Shown: positions 35,707 to 45,103, counted from the first letter of the stretch. The stretch is DNA of 64,000 bases from CAYPUT01 sp046541715 (GCA_046541715.1 JBKHCS010000001.1:1-64000); one strand, 5' to 3'. Notes: generated by a model from the letters alone, not told the origin. Numbers and translations: made by a program.

Positions 35707-36562
35707 TCTGACAGTATACCGTCCCAGAGGTCTCTCTACGGTGCTCCAGATGCTTCGCCGGGACCCGAGCACGCCGGTTGTTGCCGGGGCGACGTATTTG
35801 ACCCGGGAACGCCTTATCGGCGCGATCCCGGGAAACAAGCTCATCTCGATCCACGCGGTGGAAGAAATCACCAAGATAACCCGGAGCGAGCGGTTTATTG
35901 ATTTCGGCGCCGCGGTTACCGTCCGGGAAATCCTGAGTCTCGGCGCTAAGGTGGTCGACTCCCCGCTTGTCGCGGCCTTGCAGAGCATCGGGTCGCCACC
36001 GGTGCAGTCCCTCGCGACGATCGGCGGCAATCTCTGCGCTCCGGACCGTACGTTGACCCTGGCTCCGGTACTCCAACTACTCGAGGCGCAGGTCGAGATC
36101 CGCCGGCAGGGCAATAGCCGGTGGATCCCGGTGGCCCGTCTTCGGGAAAAAGAGGGATCCCTTGCCCTCGAGGAGGGTGAGATCGTGACCCGGGTCCGGG
36201 TCCCCCTCGGAAACTGGGACCGGACCCTCTTCTGGCAGTCCGGGTCTCCGGGGAACAACGATTTGGACTACCACGCCGTCACCGCCGTCGCGCGGACCGA
36301 AAAGCGCGTCGTGGAGGAAATCAGGTTCGTACTGGCCTTCGGACGATCCTCGGTGATCCGGGATCGGGAGCTCGAGGCGGAGTATGTCGGCCGACGCCTC
36401 CCCCTCACATCGAAGGAACAGACCGGACTGCGCCGGGGCATCGAAGAGCTCCTCTACTCCGGTGTCGAGACCCCGTTGCCCCTTCAACGCTTCCGGGCAA
36501 TTAGGCTCATTCAACGCTTTATGGGGTACCTCGGAGCCGCGGATCCAACTGAGAAATCTTGA
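35687..36562 (+). CDS. FAD-binding subunit of the molybdenum hydroxylase
   Basis: 291 residues of the CoxM/XdhB type. The FAD pyrophosphate loop is VVAGATYLTRE and the second contact is SLATIGGNLCAP. The C-terminal CO-dehydrogenase flavoprotein-like domain follows. ATG 35687 is only 2 bases after AAAAGGAG, so the GTG one codon later (35690) may be the real start. The three subunits in order Mo, FeS and FAD form one translationally coupled set. No cofactor-maturation gene (XdhC-like) is next to it. The dnaE promoter begins at its stop codon. Confidence 0.85.
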   Translation: MVPGDRNLTVYRPRGLSTVLQMLRRDPSTPVVAGATYLTRERLIGAIPGNKLISIHAVEEITKITRSERFIDFGAAVTVREILSLGAKVVDSPLVAALQSIGSPPVQSLATIGGNLCAPDRTLTLAPVLQLLEAQVEIRRQGNSRWIPVARLREKEGSLALEEGEIVTRVRVPLGNWDRTLFWQSGSPGNNDLDYHAVTAVARTEKRVVEEIRFVLAFGRSSVIRDRELEAEYVGRRLPLTSKEQTGLRRGIEELLYSGVETPLPLQRFRAIRLIQRFMGYLGAADPTEKS

Positions 36563-36587
36563 ACCAGACGGCCCGGCAAGATATAGT
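36559..36587 (+). promoter_or_regulatory. Promoter of dnaE
   Basis: TTGAAC (36559-36564), 17 bp, TATAGT (36582-36587). The -35 overlaps the stop of the FAD subunit. The GTG start at 36606 follows with a GGGAGGG ribosome site between. Confidence 0.6.
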
Positions 36588-36605
36588 GAGGCCGGGAGGG
36601 CTCCG

Positions 36606-39600
36606 GTGGACTTCGTCCATCTTCATACACATTCCGACTACAGCCTGCTGCGATCCGCGGCAAAGGTAACGTCTCTCGTCTCCCGGGCCAAAGAGCTCGG
36701 CATGACCCATCTTGCCCTGACCGACGAGGGCAATATGTTCGGGGCGCTCGAGTTCTACAAGGCGTGTAGGAATGCCGGCATCGTACCGATCGTCGGGTGT
36801 GACTTCTTCCTGGCCCCCGGCTCCCGCCACGAAAAGACGAGCCAAGAGAGCGGCAACCGGTACGCCAGGATCGTCCTCTTGGCTCGAAACGCCGAAGGAT
36901 ACCGCAACCTCCTTATCCTTTCGTCGGCGGGATACACCGAAGGCTTCTACTACCGACCCCGGATAGACCGGGAGCTTCTCGAGGCCCACGCCGGTGGTCT
37001 AATCGCCTTGAGCGGCGGCATCTCCGGGGAAATTCCCCTGCTAATCAGACGAAACCGGCTCGGGGAGGCCGAGGAGCTCGCCCGACACTACCAAGAGCTC
37101 TACGGCCCCGGAGGCTTCTACCTGGAGCTCCAGGACCACGGTCTCGTGGAGGAGCGGACCGTCAACGAGGGGCTCCGCGCCATTCACGAGGCCACCGGGA
37201 TTCCCTTGGTCGCGGCAAACGAGCTGTTCTACGTCCACCGGGAGGACGCCCCGGCGCAGGACGTGTTGATGTGTATCGGCTCCAACCGCAAACGGGACGA
37301 CACCGACCGGTTCCGATTCTCCACCGACGAGTTCTACCTGAAGACCGGCGAGGAGATGGCGGCTCTCTTTCCCGACCTACCCGAGGCACTATCCAACACC
37401 CGGGTGATCGCCGAGAGCTGCACTCTCGAGATAGACCTTCCGGGACCCCGGTTTCCCGACTATCAGATACCCGAGGAGTTCGACTCCCCCGACAGCTATC
37501 TCCGGCATCTCGCCCGGGAAGGCCTCGGGAAACGCTATCCCGATGTTACCCCGGAGCTCGAAGAGCGGCTTATCTTCGAGCTCGACACCATCATCTCGAT
37601 GGGGTTTACCGGTTACTTCCTGATCGTCTGGGACTTTATCGCATTTGCCCGGTCGAAGGGTATTCCGGTCGGCCCGGGGCGGGGCTCCGGCGCCGGCTCC
37701 TTGGTCGCCTACTCCCTCCAGATTACCGATATCGATCCCCTCAAGTACGGCCTGCTCTTTGAGCGCTTCCTGAACCCGGACCGGGTGTCGATGCCCGACT
37801 TCGACATCGACTTTTGCTTCGAGCGCCGGGGAGAGGTTATCGATTACGTTACGCGGAAGTACGGCGACGACCGGGTGGGGCAGATCATCACCTTTGGAAC
37901 CCTGAAGGCGAAGGCCGTTATCCGGGATGTGGCCCGTGTTCTCGACATCCCATACGCCGAAGCGGACACCATCGCCAAGCTCGTACCTCTCGGGACGAAG
38001 ACCCTCGAAGACGCTGTTGCCGCCGAGCCGGAGCTTCGGGAAATCTACGACAAGGGCGGTGTCTACGCAGAGCTCATCGACATCAGCAAAAAGCTCGAGG
38101 GTCTCCATCGTCACGCCTCTACCCACGCTGCGGGTATCGTCATCGGACAGAACCCCCTGGTCGAATACGTCCCCCTCTACCGGGACCCGAAGACCGGCTC
38201 TATATCGACCCAGTACACCATGGACCAGCTCGAAGACTGCGGGCTGGTCAAGATGGACTTCCTCGGGCTCAAGACGCTGACCCTTATCGAGAATACCGAG
38301 AAGCTTATTCGCCGACGCGACGACGAGTTCCGGATCGAGTCGGTCTCCGAGGAAGACAAGGCGACCTTCGAGCTTCTCGGTCAAGGCAAGAGCGCCGCGA
38401 TCTTTCAGTTCGAGAGCCAGGGGATGCAGGGCATTCTTACCCGGGCGAAACCCGCCCGGATCGAGGACCTTATCGCGCTCAATGCGCTCTACCGCCCCGG
38501 GCCGATGGAGAACATCGATCAATTCGTCGACTCAAAGCAGGGCCGGAGCGCGATCCGGTACCCCCTTCCGGCCCTCGAAAAGGTGCTTAAGGAAACCTAC
38601 GGCGTCATCGTCTACCAAGAGCAGGTCATGGAGATTGTCCGGATAGTCGCCGGCTTTTCGCTAGGACAAGCGGACATACTGCGCCGGGCGATGGGCAAAA
38701 AGAAACTCGACGCCATGGCCAAGATGAAGCAGGACTTTCACGAGGGCGCCCGGAACAACGGCTATACGGCAAAGCAGGCGGAAGAGATCTTCGAGTTGCT
38801 TCTGCCCTTCGCAGGGTATGGATTCAACAAGTCTCACGCCGCAGCATACTCGATCCTCGCCTACAAGACCGCCTACCTCAAGGCAAACTTTCCCGTCGAG
38901 TTTATGGCGGCCAACCTTACCAACGAAATAAACGACCCGAAGAAGTTCGCCGCCTACATGGAAGAGGCGCGGTCGATGGGGATCCGGATCTTACCGCCGG
39001 ACATAAACCTAAGCGACCGCACCTTCAGCGTCGCCGACAACGCTATCGTCTACGGCCTTATCGGCATCCGGAACGTCGGCTCCGCCGCAGTCGACGAGAT
39101 CTTGCGGGTCCGGCAAGAGCTCGGCGAGTACGCTTCTTTCCAGCACTTTCTCGAGTCGATCGATCTGCGGGTCGTGAACCGCAAGGTCGTCGAAGTGCTG
39201 ATCCACTCCGGTCTCTTCGACCGTTTCGGCCAAAACCGGGCGACCCTGGCGCACAACCTGGATTCCTTTATGGAAATCGCCCTCCGCCGCCGGGAGAACA
39301 AACGTGTCGGCCAGGCTTCCCTCTTCGGCCGGCAGGAAGAGGACGCCATGGTCTCGATCGTTATCGAGGAAGTTCCGGACCTTCCGGCTATAGAGCGATT
39401 GCAGCTCGAGCGGGAGAATCTCGGGTTCTACTTTTCGGGCCACCCCTTGGATGACTACCGGAAGGCCTGGGAGAGCTCGGCGACCCTGAACTTGGAGCAC
39501 CTCGAGAGTGCGATACCCGACAAGAGCTACACCCTCTTGGGGCTCCTCAAGTCGGTCCGGGTCATTCAGACTCGAAAAGGCGGCAATATGGCTTTCGGCG

Positions 39601-40016
39601 TTCTCGAAGACTTTAGAGGCTCGGTCGAGCTCGTCTTCTTCGACGAAGCCTACCAGACCCACCGGGACGCCTTGGTGGAAGGCGCGATTGTCGGCATTAT
39701 CGGAAACCTCGAAGAGCGTCGGGGTCGGCGTCAGATTATCGTTCAGGAGGTTCGGCCCCCGGGCCGGCTCGACGAACGGGAGGCCCGGGAAGTCCATATC
39801 CGGCTCCGGGGATCCCTTACCGAGGGAGAGAACCTCTACCAGCTTCGAGCCCTCCTCTTTGACCGGCAGGGCCCCTGTCCGGTATACCTACATGTCGGCT
39901 CCAACGGGGGAGAGTCAATTATCGAAGCCTCGTCTCAGATAAGGATCTCGTCTCGGAAAGAGACCCTCGACGAAATCCGACGACAAGCCGTCGTCGCCGA
40001 CGTCTGGCGGAGCTGA
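36606..40016 (+). CDS. dnaE: DNA polymerase III alpha subunit
   Basis: 1136 residues, the replicative polymerase of the DnaE1 class. The GTG at 36606 is chosen because GGGAGGG lies six bases upstream and the protein then starts directly with the PHP domain (VDFVHLHTHSDYSLL). VGPGRGSGAGSLVAYSL and SMPDFDIDF carry the palm-domain residues, including two catalytic Asp. FNKSHAAAYSILAYKTAYLK is the conserved finger region. YFSGHPLDDYR and an OB fold (SYTLLGLLKSVR) follow near the C-terminus. Histidines in the PHP motif (HTH) are kept, so the metal site may be partly intact. It starts the dnaE-yggT-recG-rsmD run. Confidence 0.97.
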   Translation: MDFVHLHTHSDYSLLRSAAKVTSLVSRAKELGMTHLALTDEGNMFGALEFYKACRNAGIVPIVGCDFFLAPGSRHEKTSQESGNRYARIVLLARNAEGYRNLLILSSAGYTEGFYYRPRIDRELLEAHAGGLIALSGGISGEIPLLIRRNRLGEAEELARHYQELYGPGGFYLELQDHGLVEERTVNEGLRAIHEATGIPLVAANELFYVHREDAPAQDVLMCIGSNRKRDDTDRFRFSTDEFYLKTGEEMAALFPDLPEALSNTRVIAESCTLEIDLPGPRFPDYQIPEEFDSPDSYLRHLAREGLGKRYPDVTPELEERLIFELDTIISMGFTGYFLIVWDFIAFARSKGIPVGPGRGSGAGSLVAYSLQITDIDPLKYGLLFERFLNPDRVSMPDFDIDFCFERRGEVIDYVTRKYGDDRVGQIITFGTLKAKAVIRDVARVLDIPYAEADTIAKLVPLGTKTLEDAVAAEPELREIYDKGGVYAELIDISKKLEGLHRHASTHAAGIVIGQNPLVEYVPLYRDPKTGSISTQYTMDQLEDCGLVKMDFLGLKTLTLIENTEKLIRRRDDEFRIESVSEEDKATFELLGQGKSAAIFQFESQGMQGILTRAKPARIEDLIALNALYRPGPMENIDQFVDSKQGRSAIRYPLPALEKVLKETYGVIVYQEQVMEIVRIVAGFSLGQADILRRAMGKKKLDAMAKMKQDFHEGARNNGYTAKQAEEIFELLLPFAGYGFNKSHAAAYSILAYKTAYLKANFPVEFMAANLTNEINDPKKFAAYMEEARSMGIRILPPDINLSDRTFSVADNAIVYGLIGIRNVGSAAVDEILRVRQELGEYASFQHFLESIDLRVVNRKVVEVLIHSGLFDRFGQNRATLAHNLDSFMEIALRRRENKRVGQASLFGRQEEDAMVSIVIEEVPDLPAIERLQLERENLGFYFSGHPLDDYRKAWESSATLNLEHLESAIPDKSYTLLGLLKSVRVIQTRKGGNMAFGVLEDFRGSVELVFFDEAYQTHRDALVEGAIVGIIGNLEERRGRRQIIVQEVRPPGRLDEREAREVHIRLRGSLTEGENLYQLRALLFDRQGPCPVYLHVGSNGGESIIEASSQIRISSRKETLDEIRRQAVVADVWRS

Positions 40017-40033
40017 CCAACGGAGGAACATGG

Positions 40034-40624
40034 ATGCTACAACCGGTAATGCGCTTTCTCGGCGCGGCGATATCTATCTATATGGTGATTATTTTGGTCC
40101 GCATCGTGATGACCTGGTTTCCCGGGGCGGTCTACGGACGGACCTTCGAGATTCTACAGAGGATAACCGACCCTTATCTGAACCTCTTTCGGGGAGCCCG
40201 GTTCCTTCGAATAGGTTACGTCGACTTCAGCCCTTTGGCGGCTATCATACTCCTGTCGGTCCTGAACAATGTCGTAACGACCATCGGCTACACCGGGAAG
40301 GTCTCCCTTGGGTTCGTTCTGGCGACGGTGGTCTCGGCGATTGCGTCGGCAATCTCTTTCTTTCTGACGCTCTTCTTGATACTCACGGCGATTCGACTTC
40401 TGGGTACCTTTATTCAGAGTGACTCCTTCGGCCAATTCTGGATGACCCTCGACCGCCTTCTCGAGCCGATGAGCTATCGCCTCTCGCGGTCGATCATCCG
40501 AGACCGCGAGCTTTCCTACCGTATGGCTCTGACCACGATGGGAGTGAGCATTCTTATCGTTCTGTTCGTCGGCGGCCTTCTCTTGGATTTCCTCATTCCC
40601 GCCCTCGCAGCCCTCCCGATCTAG
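40034..40624 (+). CDS. YggT-family membrane protein
   Basis: 196 residues with two YggT repeats, each a pair of transmembrane helices separated by a polar loop with RxxDPxL-like sequence (RITDPYLNLFRG; RLLEPMSYRLSR). The function is poorly known; family members relate to cell-shape, osmotic or division processes in other bacteria. GGAGG lies eight bases before the ATG. It sits between dnaE (17 bp) and recG (13 bp). Confidence 0.85.
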   Translation: MLQPVMRFLGAAISIYMVIILVRIVMTWFPGAVYGRTFEILQRITDPYLNLFRGARFLRIGYVDFSPLAAIILLSVLNNVVTTIGYTGKVSLGFVLATVVSAIASAISFFLTLFLILTAIRLLGTFIQSDSFGQFWMTLDRLLEPMSYRLSRSIIRDRELSYRMALTTMGVSILIVLFVGGLLLDFLIPALAALPI

Positions 40625-40637
40625 GGCTTGCCGTGCC

Positions 40638-42746
40638 GTGTATCTCTCGGAGCTAACCGAACCGGTATCGACCCTGCCGGGAATCGGGGGGCGGACCGCC
40701 GAGATACTCGCGGGACTCGGCGTCCGGACCGTCGCCGATCTTCTGACCTATGTGCCCCGATCCTTTGAGGATCGCCTGACGCACCGGAGCTTTGCCGATG
40801 CCATCCCGCAAGGATGGGTCAACACCGTAGCGGAGGTTGTCGCACACGACTACGTCGGGCGGAAGGGCGTTCTCAAGATCTACGTCCGGGATTCCACCGG
40901 CGTGGCGGCGCTGATGTGCTTTAACCGGAACTTTCTGAAGGCGAAGCTACCGCCGGGCGTCCGGATTCGCCTCGCGGGCCGTTTTTCCCGGCGCTTCGGC
41001 GATCTCCAGAGCAGCAGCTTCGACTTCGAGCCGGTGGATGTCGAAAGCGGACGGTTCGGGCGCTTCGTACCCATCTATCCCCTGACCGAAGGACTCGCCA
41101 ATACGAGAATAGTCACGGCTACGGCGGCGGCATTGGAGAAGTATGCACCCCGGATCGACGACGAGGTGCCCCGGGAGCTCCTGGAATCTCGAAGCCTTCT
41201 GCCCAAGGCCGAAGCCCTCAGAAAGCTCCACGGGCCTCGGAGCCTCGAGGAGGCAGAAGACGGCCGTAGACGATTAGCCTACGACGAGCTTTTGCTCCTC
41301 CAGCTTAGCCTCGCACGGCATCGCCTGAACCGCGGGCACGACGGGGCCAAGAAGAGCCGGCGTCTTCCCCGGTCTCTCACGGGGCGGCTCCTCTCGGAGC
41401 TTCCCTTTCGCCTGACGCCGGACCAGACGACGGCCCTCGAAGAGATTATCGGCGATCTGCAGGCGCCGCTTCCAATGTCCCGGCTTCTCCAAGGGGACGT
41501 GGGTTCCGGAAAGACGATCGTTGCCCTACTCTCGACCCTGCCCTACATCGAAATCGGCTATCAAAGCGTGCTCATGGCCCCGACGGAGCTCCTCGCCCGG
41601 CAGCACGCCGAGAAGGCCGCCGAGCTCTTCGGCCCCCTCGGAGTCGAAGTGGCCTTCCTGAGTAGCAGTGTCGAGTCGGCCGGCCGCCGGGAACTCTTAA
41701 AGGCCATCGCCGCCGGCCGAGCGCAGCTGGTCGTCGGAACCCACGCGCTCTTTTCCGAGGGGGTCGAGTACAAGGAGCTGCGGTACGTCATCGTCGACGA
41801 GCAGCAACGGTTCGGCGTAATGCAGCGCCGTGCCCTCTTGTCGAAGGCCGCCGAGCCGGACCTCTTGATGATGACCGCGACCCCGATACCCCGGACCCTC
41901 GCGATGACGGTCTTCGGCGACATGAACGTCTCGGCAATACGGTCTATGCCTCCCGGGCGCCGTCCGGTCGAGACGCACCTAACGCGCCTCGGCAACGAGT
42001 CGAAGGTTTACGAACGGGTCCGACGGGAGCTCGAGACCGGACGGCAGGCGTATTTCGTCTATCCACTTATCGAGCAGACGCAGCAGTCGGAATTGCGGAA
42101 TGCAGAAGAGATGGCCGCCTACCTGTCGAAAAATGTCTATCCGAAGCACACCGTCGGCCTGATCCACTCCCGCCTCGACGAGGCGGAGAAGGAGCGCACG
42201 ATGGAGGCGTTCTACCGGGGAGAGCTTGCCGTTCTGGTGGCGACCAGCGTCGTCGAGGTCGGCGTAGATGTTCCGAACGCGACGTGTATGGTCGTCGAGC
42301 ACGCCGAGCGGTTCGGCCTTTCGGCGCTCCACCAGCTCCGGGGCCGGGTCGGCCGGGGTACCGAGCAGTCCTACGCCTTTCTGATCTACGCCGAACCGCT
42401 GACCCCGGAGGCGAAGGAGCGGTTGAAGGTGATGCACCGGGAGAGCGACGGTTACGTTATTGCCGAGGAGGACCTGCGGATCCGGGGTCCCGGAGACGTC
42501 GCCGGCCTTCGGCAGTCGGGGTTTCTCAGGTTCCGCGTCGCCGACGTCGCGACGGACCTCGAGTTGATGAACCAATCCCGGCAGGACGCCTTCGCCCTCT
42601 TGGAGGCGGACCCGGGACTTATCGAGCTCCCCCACCAGGGATTGAGAAAGGTTCTCCTCTCCGCCGAGGGCGACTCCCCGGGAGAGTCCACCGGAGGTGC
42701 GACTCCGGGGACCGGGAAGAGACCCCCTTTGGGGAGCACACCGTGA
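40638..42746 (+). CDS. recG: ATP-dependent DNA helicase RecG
   Basis: 702 residues. It remodels stalled forks and branched DNA. The N-terminal wedge/OB domain starts STLPGIGGRTAEILAGLGV. Walker A is LLQGDVGSGKTIVAL, and motif III is MTATPIPRTLAMT. Motif V and VI regions are VATSVVEVGVDVPNA and LHQLRGRVGRG. The C-terminal EEDLRIRGPGDVAGLRQSG is typical. Motif II reads DEQQRFGV where RecG proteins normally have DEQH; the codons are unambiguous (GAG CAG CAA). GTG start at 40638. It overlaps rsmD by GTGA. Confidence 0.95.
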   Translation: MYLSELTEPVSTLPGIGGRTAEILAGLGVRTVADLLTYVPRSFEDRLTHRSFADAIPQGWVNTVAEVVAHDYVGRKGVLKIYVRDSTGVAALMCFNRNFLKAKLPPGVRIRLAGRFSRRFGDLQSSSFDFEPVDVESGRFGRFVPIYPLTEGLANTRIVTATAAALEKYAPRIDDEVPRELLESRSLLPKAEALRKLHGPRSLEEAEDGRRRLAYDELLLLQLSLARHRLNRGHDGAKKSRRLPRSLTGRLLSELPFRLTPDQTTALEEIIGDLQAPLPMSRLLQGDVGSGKTIVALLSTLPYIEIGYQSVLMAPTELLARQHAEKAAELFGPLGVEVAFLSSSVESAGRRELLKAIAAGRAQLVVGTHALFSEGVEYKELRYVIVDEQQRFGVMQRRALLSKAAEPDLLMMTATPIPRTLAMTVFGDMNVSAIRSMPPGRRPVETHLTRLGNESKVYERVRRELETGRQAYFVYPLIEQTQQSELRNAEEMAAYLSKNVYPKHTVGLIHSRLDEAEKERTMEAFYRGELAVLVATSVVEVGVDVPNATCMVVEHAERFGLSALHQLRGRVGRGTEQSYAFLIYAEPLTPEAKERLKVMHRESDGYVIAEEDLRIRGPGDVAGLRQSGFLRFRVADVATDLELMNQSRQDAFALLEADPGLIELPHQGLRKVLLSAEGDSPGESTGGATPGTGKRPPLGSTP

Positions 42747-43276
42747 GGATAACCGGAGGCCGTTACGCGGGTATAACCTTTTCCGTGCCGCCGGGGGAGA
42801 TTCGCCCGGCGATGGACCGGATGAGGGAGTCCCTCTTCGGTTCCCTCGGCGACCTAACCGGCGCCGTGGTCTTAGACCTCTTCTCCGGCTCCGGCTCCAT
42901 GTCCCTCGAGGCGGCCTCTCGAGGGGCCGCCTCGGTAACGGCCGTCGAGCGCGACCGGAAGAAGATTCCGATTCTCAAAAGTAATCTCTCGCTGGTGGAG
43001 ACTCCCTGGACCGTTATCCCGTGGCCCGCAGAGCGTTTTCTGCTCCGGGGGCAAGGTCGTTTCGACATCGCCTTCTTGGATCCTCCCTTCCGTTACCCTC
43101 ATAAGGCGGATCTCCTGCGGCGCCTCGACAAATCCGGTCTCTTGGTCCCCGGCTCCCTGGTCGTTCTCCACTGTCCCCGGGAGGATCGCCTCGAGGGCCT
43201 CCCGGAGGCGCTTCCGGAGACGGGATTTGCCCGTTACGGCCGATCGGTGGTCTATCGCTTCACGAAGAAGGGGTGA
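42743..43276 (+). CDS. rsmD: 16S rRNA (guanine966-N2)-methyltransferase
   Basis: 177 residues. SAM-dependent methylation of G966 in 16S rRNA. RITGGRYAGITF and RPAMDRMRESLFGSL are the family N-terminal signatures, LDLFSGSGSMSLEAASRGA is SAM motif I, and FLDPPF is the catalytic motif IV. The GTG start overlaps the recG stop and has GGGGAG six bases upstream. Confidence 0.94.
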   Translation: MRITGGRYAGITFSVPPGEIRPAMDRMRESLFGSLGDLTGAVVLDLFSGSGSMSLEAASRGAASVTAVERDRKKIPILKSNLSLVETPWTVIPWPAERFLLRGQGRFDIAFLDPPFRYPHKADLLRRLDKSGLLVPGSLVVLHCPREDRLEGLPEALPETGFARYGRSVVYRFTKKG

Positions 43277-43288
43277 GTCTGCTACAGT
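43259..43288 (+). promoter_or_regulatory. Possible promoter of hisZ-hisG
   Basis: TTCACG (43259-43264), 18 bp, TACAGT (43283-43288), inside and just after the rsmD end. ATG 43310 has AAGGA upstream. Confidence 0.35.
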
Positions 43289-43309
43289 CACGGGGTTTAA
43301 GGAATTCTC

Positions 43310-44410
43310 ATGAAGAATGATATTCGCACGCGGCTCCAGATTCCCCAGGGCACCGAAGCCTTCTATGTCGACGAGGCGCGTCGGCACCATCTTCTCCGGA
43401 ACCGCCTCGCCGAGCGCTTTCGGCTCTGGGGCTACCTTCCGGTTCAGACCCCGGTTATGGACTTCTACGACGTCTACCGGGATCTTCTCGGGGAACGGGA
43501 CGCCCGGGCAATCTACCGTCTGGTCGACCGGGAGGGCGATCTTCTGATGCTCCGCTCCGATGTCACCCTCTTTCTTGCGAAACAGATGGGGTTGATCCTC
43601 CGGCCCGAGGACCTCCCCATTCGCGTCTGGTATTCGGATACGATCTTGCGACACCAGGACCCCGACGACATCAGCAGGAACGAGTTTCACCAGAGTGGGG
43701 TCGAGCTTATCGGGCTTACCGGTCAGGAAGCGGAGCTCGAAGTCATGGCGCTGCTCTCGGAGATTCTTCGGAACGAGAGCCCGTCGACCTTCTTTCTCCA
43801 CGTCGGGAGTCGAAGACTGATAAACCTACTCTGTCCCGCCGGGGACCCGCGGCACACCCTTATCCGGGCGTTGGCCTTCCGGGATGTGCCGAAGATTGTC
43901 GAGAGCCTCCGGCAAGGGGGGCACGATGCCTCCGCGGCGGACAGACTCGCCCGGCTGCTCCTCTTTATCGGATCGCCGGAGGAAGCCCGGGGCCTCCGGA
44001 AGCAGTTGACGTTGATGGACTCCCGGCACGATGCCGCTTTCGCCGAGGTGGAGGCCGTCGCCGCGGCGGTGTCGTCCCTCGCCGCGGTCGGTCACCCCCA
44101 GGGGCGCGTCGATTTCTCCGAGGTTGCTTCGCAGCCGTACTATTCGGGTATCGTCTTCCAGGTCTACCTGGAGGGACTCGATGCACCGGTGGCCTCCGGA
44201 GGCCGGTACGACGGTCTCCTCGGATTCTTTGGTTCTGATGCCCCGAGCGTCGGGTTCTCCATCATGCTTCGAAAGCTCGAGGCGCGGTTAGCCGCGGATG
44301 CGTCTCCGACCCCTCCGGAGGCGGCCGTGAAGGCTTCCGGGGACGACTTCTCCGCCCGGTATCGGGACGCGGAAAGAAAGCGCAGCGCCGGCGAGGTAAC
44401 CGTTCTATGA
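43310..44410 (+). CDS. hisZ: ATP phosphoribosyltransferase regulatory subunit
   Basis: 366 residues, a histidyl-tRNA-synthetase paralogue without tRNA-charging function. It forms the allosteric partner of short HisG. IPQGTEAFYVDEARRHHLL and the class-II-like LLMLRSDVTLFLAKQM are seen, as is GGRYDGLLGFFGSDAPSVGF near the C-terminus. The anticodon-binding domain of HisRS is missing, which with the hisG neighbour rules out HisS. It overlaps hisG by ATGA. Confidence 0.92.
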   Translation: MKNDIRTRLQIPQGTEAFYVDEARRHHLLRNRLAERFRLWGYLPVQTPVMDFYDVYRDLLGERDARAIYRLVDREGDLLMLRSDVTLFLAKQMGLILRPEDLPIRVWYSDTILRHQDPDDISRNEFHQSGVELIGLTGQEAELEVMALLSEILRNESPSTFFLHVGSRRLINLLCPAGDPRHTLIRALAFRDVPKIVESLRQGGHDASAADRLARLLLFIGSPEEARGLRKQLTLMDSRHDAAFAEVEAVAAAVSSLAAVGHPQGRVDFSEVASQPYYSGIVFQVYLEGLDAPVASGGRYDGLLGFFGSDAPSVGFSIMLRKLEARLAADASPTPPEAAVKASGDDFSARYRDAERKRSAGEVTVL

Positions 44411-45084
44411 GCAGCGCAGAGACAACCACGCCGGACACATCACCCTTGAGCATAGCGCTGCCTAAAGGCCGCCTTCTCGATTCGATTACCGAGGCGTTTC
44501 GGAACGTTTCTATCGACGTGTCCTTCGACAACCGAAAGCTCGTTAGCGAGGATACTTCCCAGGGGCTCGAGTTCTTCCTCGTTAAGAACTCGGACCTCCC
44601 GGTCTACGTGAACTTCGGAATCGCGGGACTTGGGATCTGCGGCGAGGACGTTCTCTACGAATCCTCCTTTCCCCTCGTCCGACTAGCGACCTTTCCTTTC
44701 GGGAGTACCCGGATGTGCCTCGCACACCGGGCGGATCACGACCCGTCTGCGGACGTCGGGACCTTGAGCGTCGCGACTAAGTTTATCCGCTTTGCCCGGG
44801 ACTACTTCCACCGGCTCGGAATCCCGGTTCAGGTAATCCGTCTGAACGGCTCGGTGGAGCTCGCGCCGGTCCTCGGCCTCTGCCCCTACATCGTCGACTT
44901 GGTCGAAACCGGGTCGACCCTCAAAGCGAATAACCTCGTCGTCGCGAAGGAATTGGCGGTCATGCAAGTTCACCTCGTCGCGAACCCTGCGTACTACAAA
45001 TTTCATTACAAACGGGTCAACGACTTTGTCCGCCGGCTCTTGGATAACCACATTGCGGAACCAATTGCCACATCTTGGTCTTGA
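44407..45084 (+). CDS. hisG: ATP phosphoribosyltransferase, short catalytic subunit
   Basis: 225 residues, the HisG-short form that needs HisZ for activity and histidine feedback. It performs the first step of histidine biosynthesis, joining ATP with PRPP. LSIALPKGRLLDSI is the N-terminal signature and YIVDLVETGSTLKANNL the PRPP-binding loop. The C-terminal ACT-like regulatory domain of long HisG is absent. The rest of the his pathway is not in the window. A 66-bp gap with a good promoter follows. Confidence 0.95.
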   Translation: MSSAETTTPDTSPLSIALPKGRLLDSITEAFRNVSIDVSFDNRKLVSEDTSQGLEFFLVKNSDLPVYVNFGIAGLGICGEDVLYESSFPLVRLATFPFGSTRMCLAHRADHDPSADVGTLSVATKFIRFARDYFHRLGIPVQVIRLNGSVELAPVLGLCPYIVDLVETGSTLKANNLVVAKELAVMQVHLVANPAYYKFHYKRVNDFVRRLLDNHIAEPIATSWS

Positions 45085-45103
45085 CTCTAAGGGCGTAGAC
45101 AAA

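Noticed and set aside
36384..36605. Upstream extension of dnaE into the FAD-subunit gene.
   Set aside because: The PHP domain starts directly at GTG 36606, which has GGGAGGG and a promoter upstream; the extension lacks conservation features.
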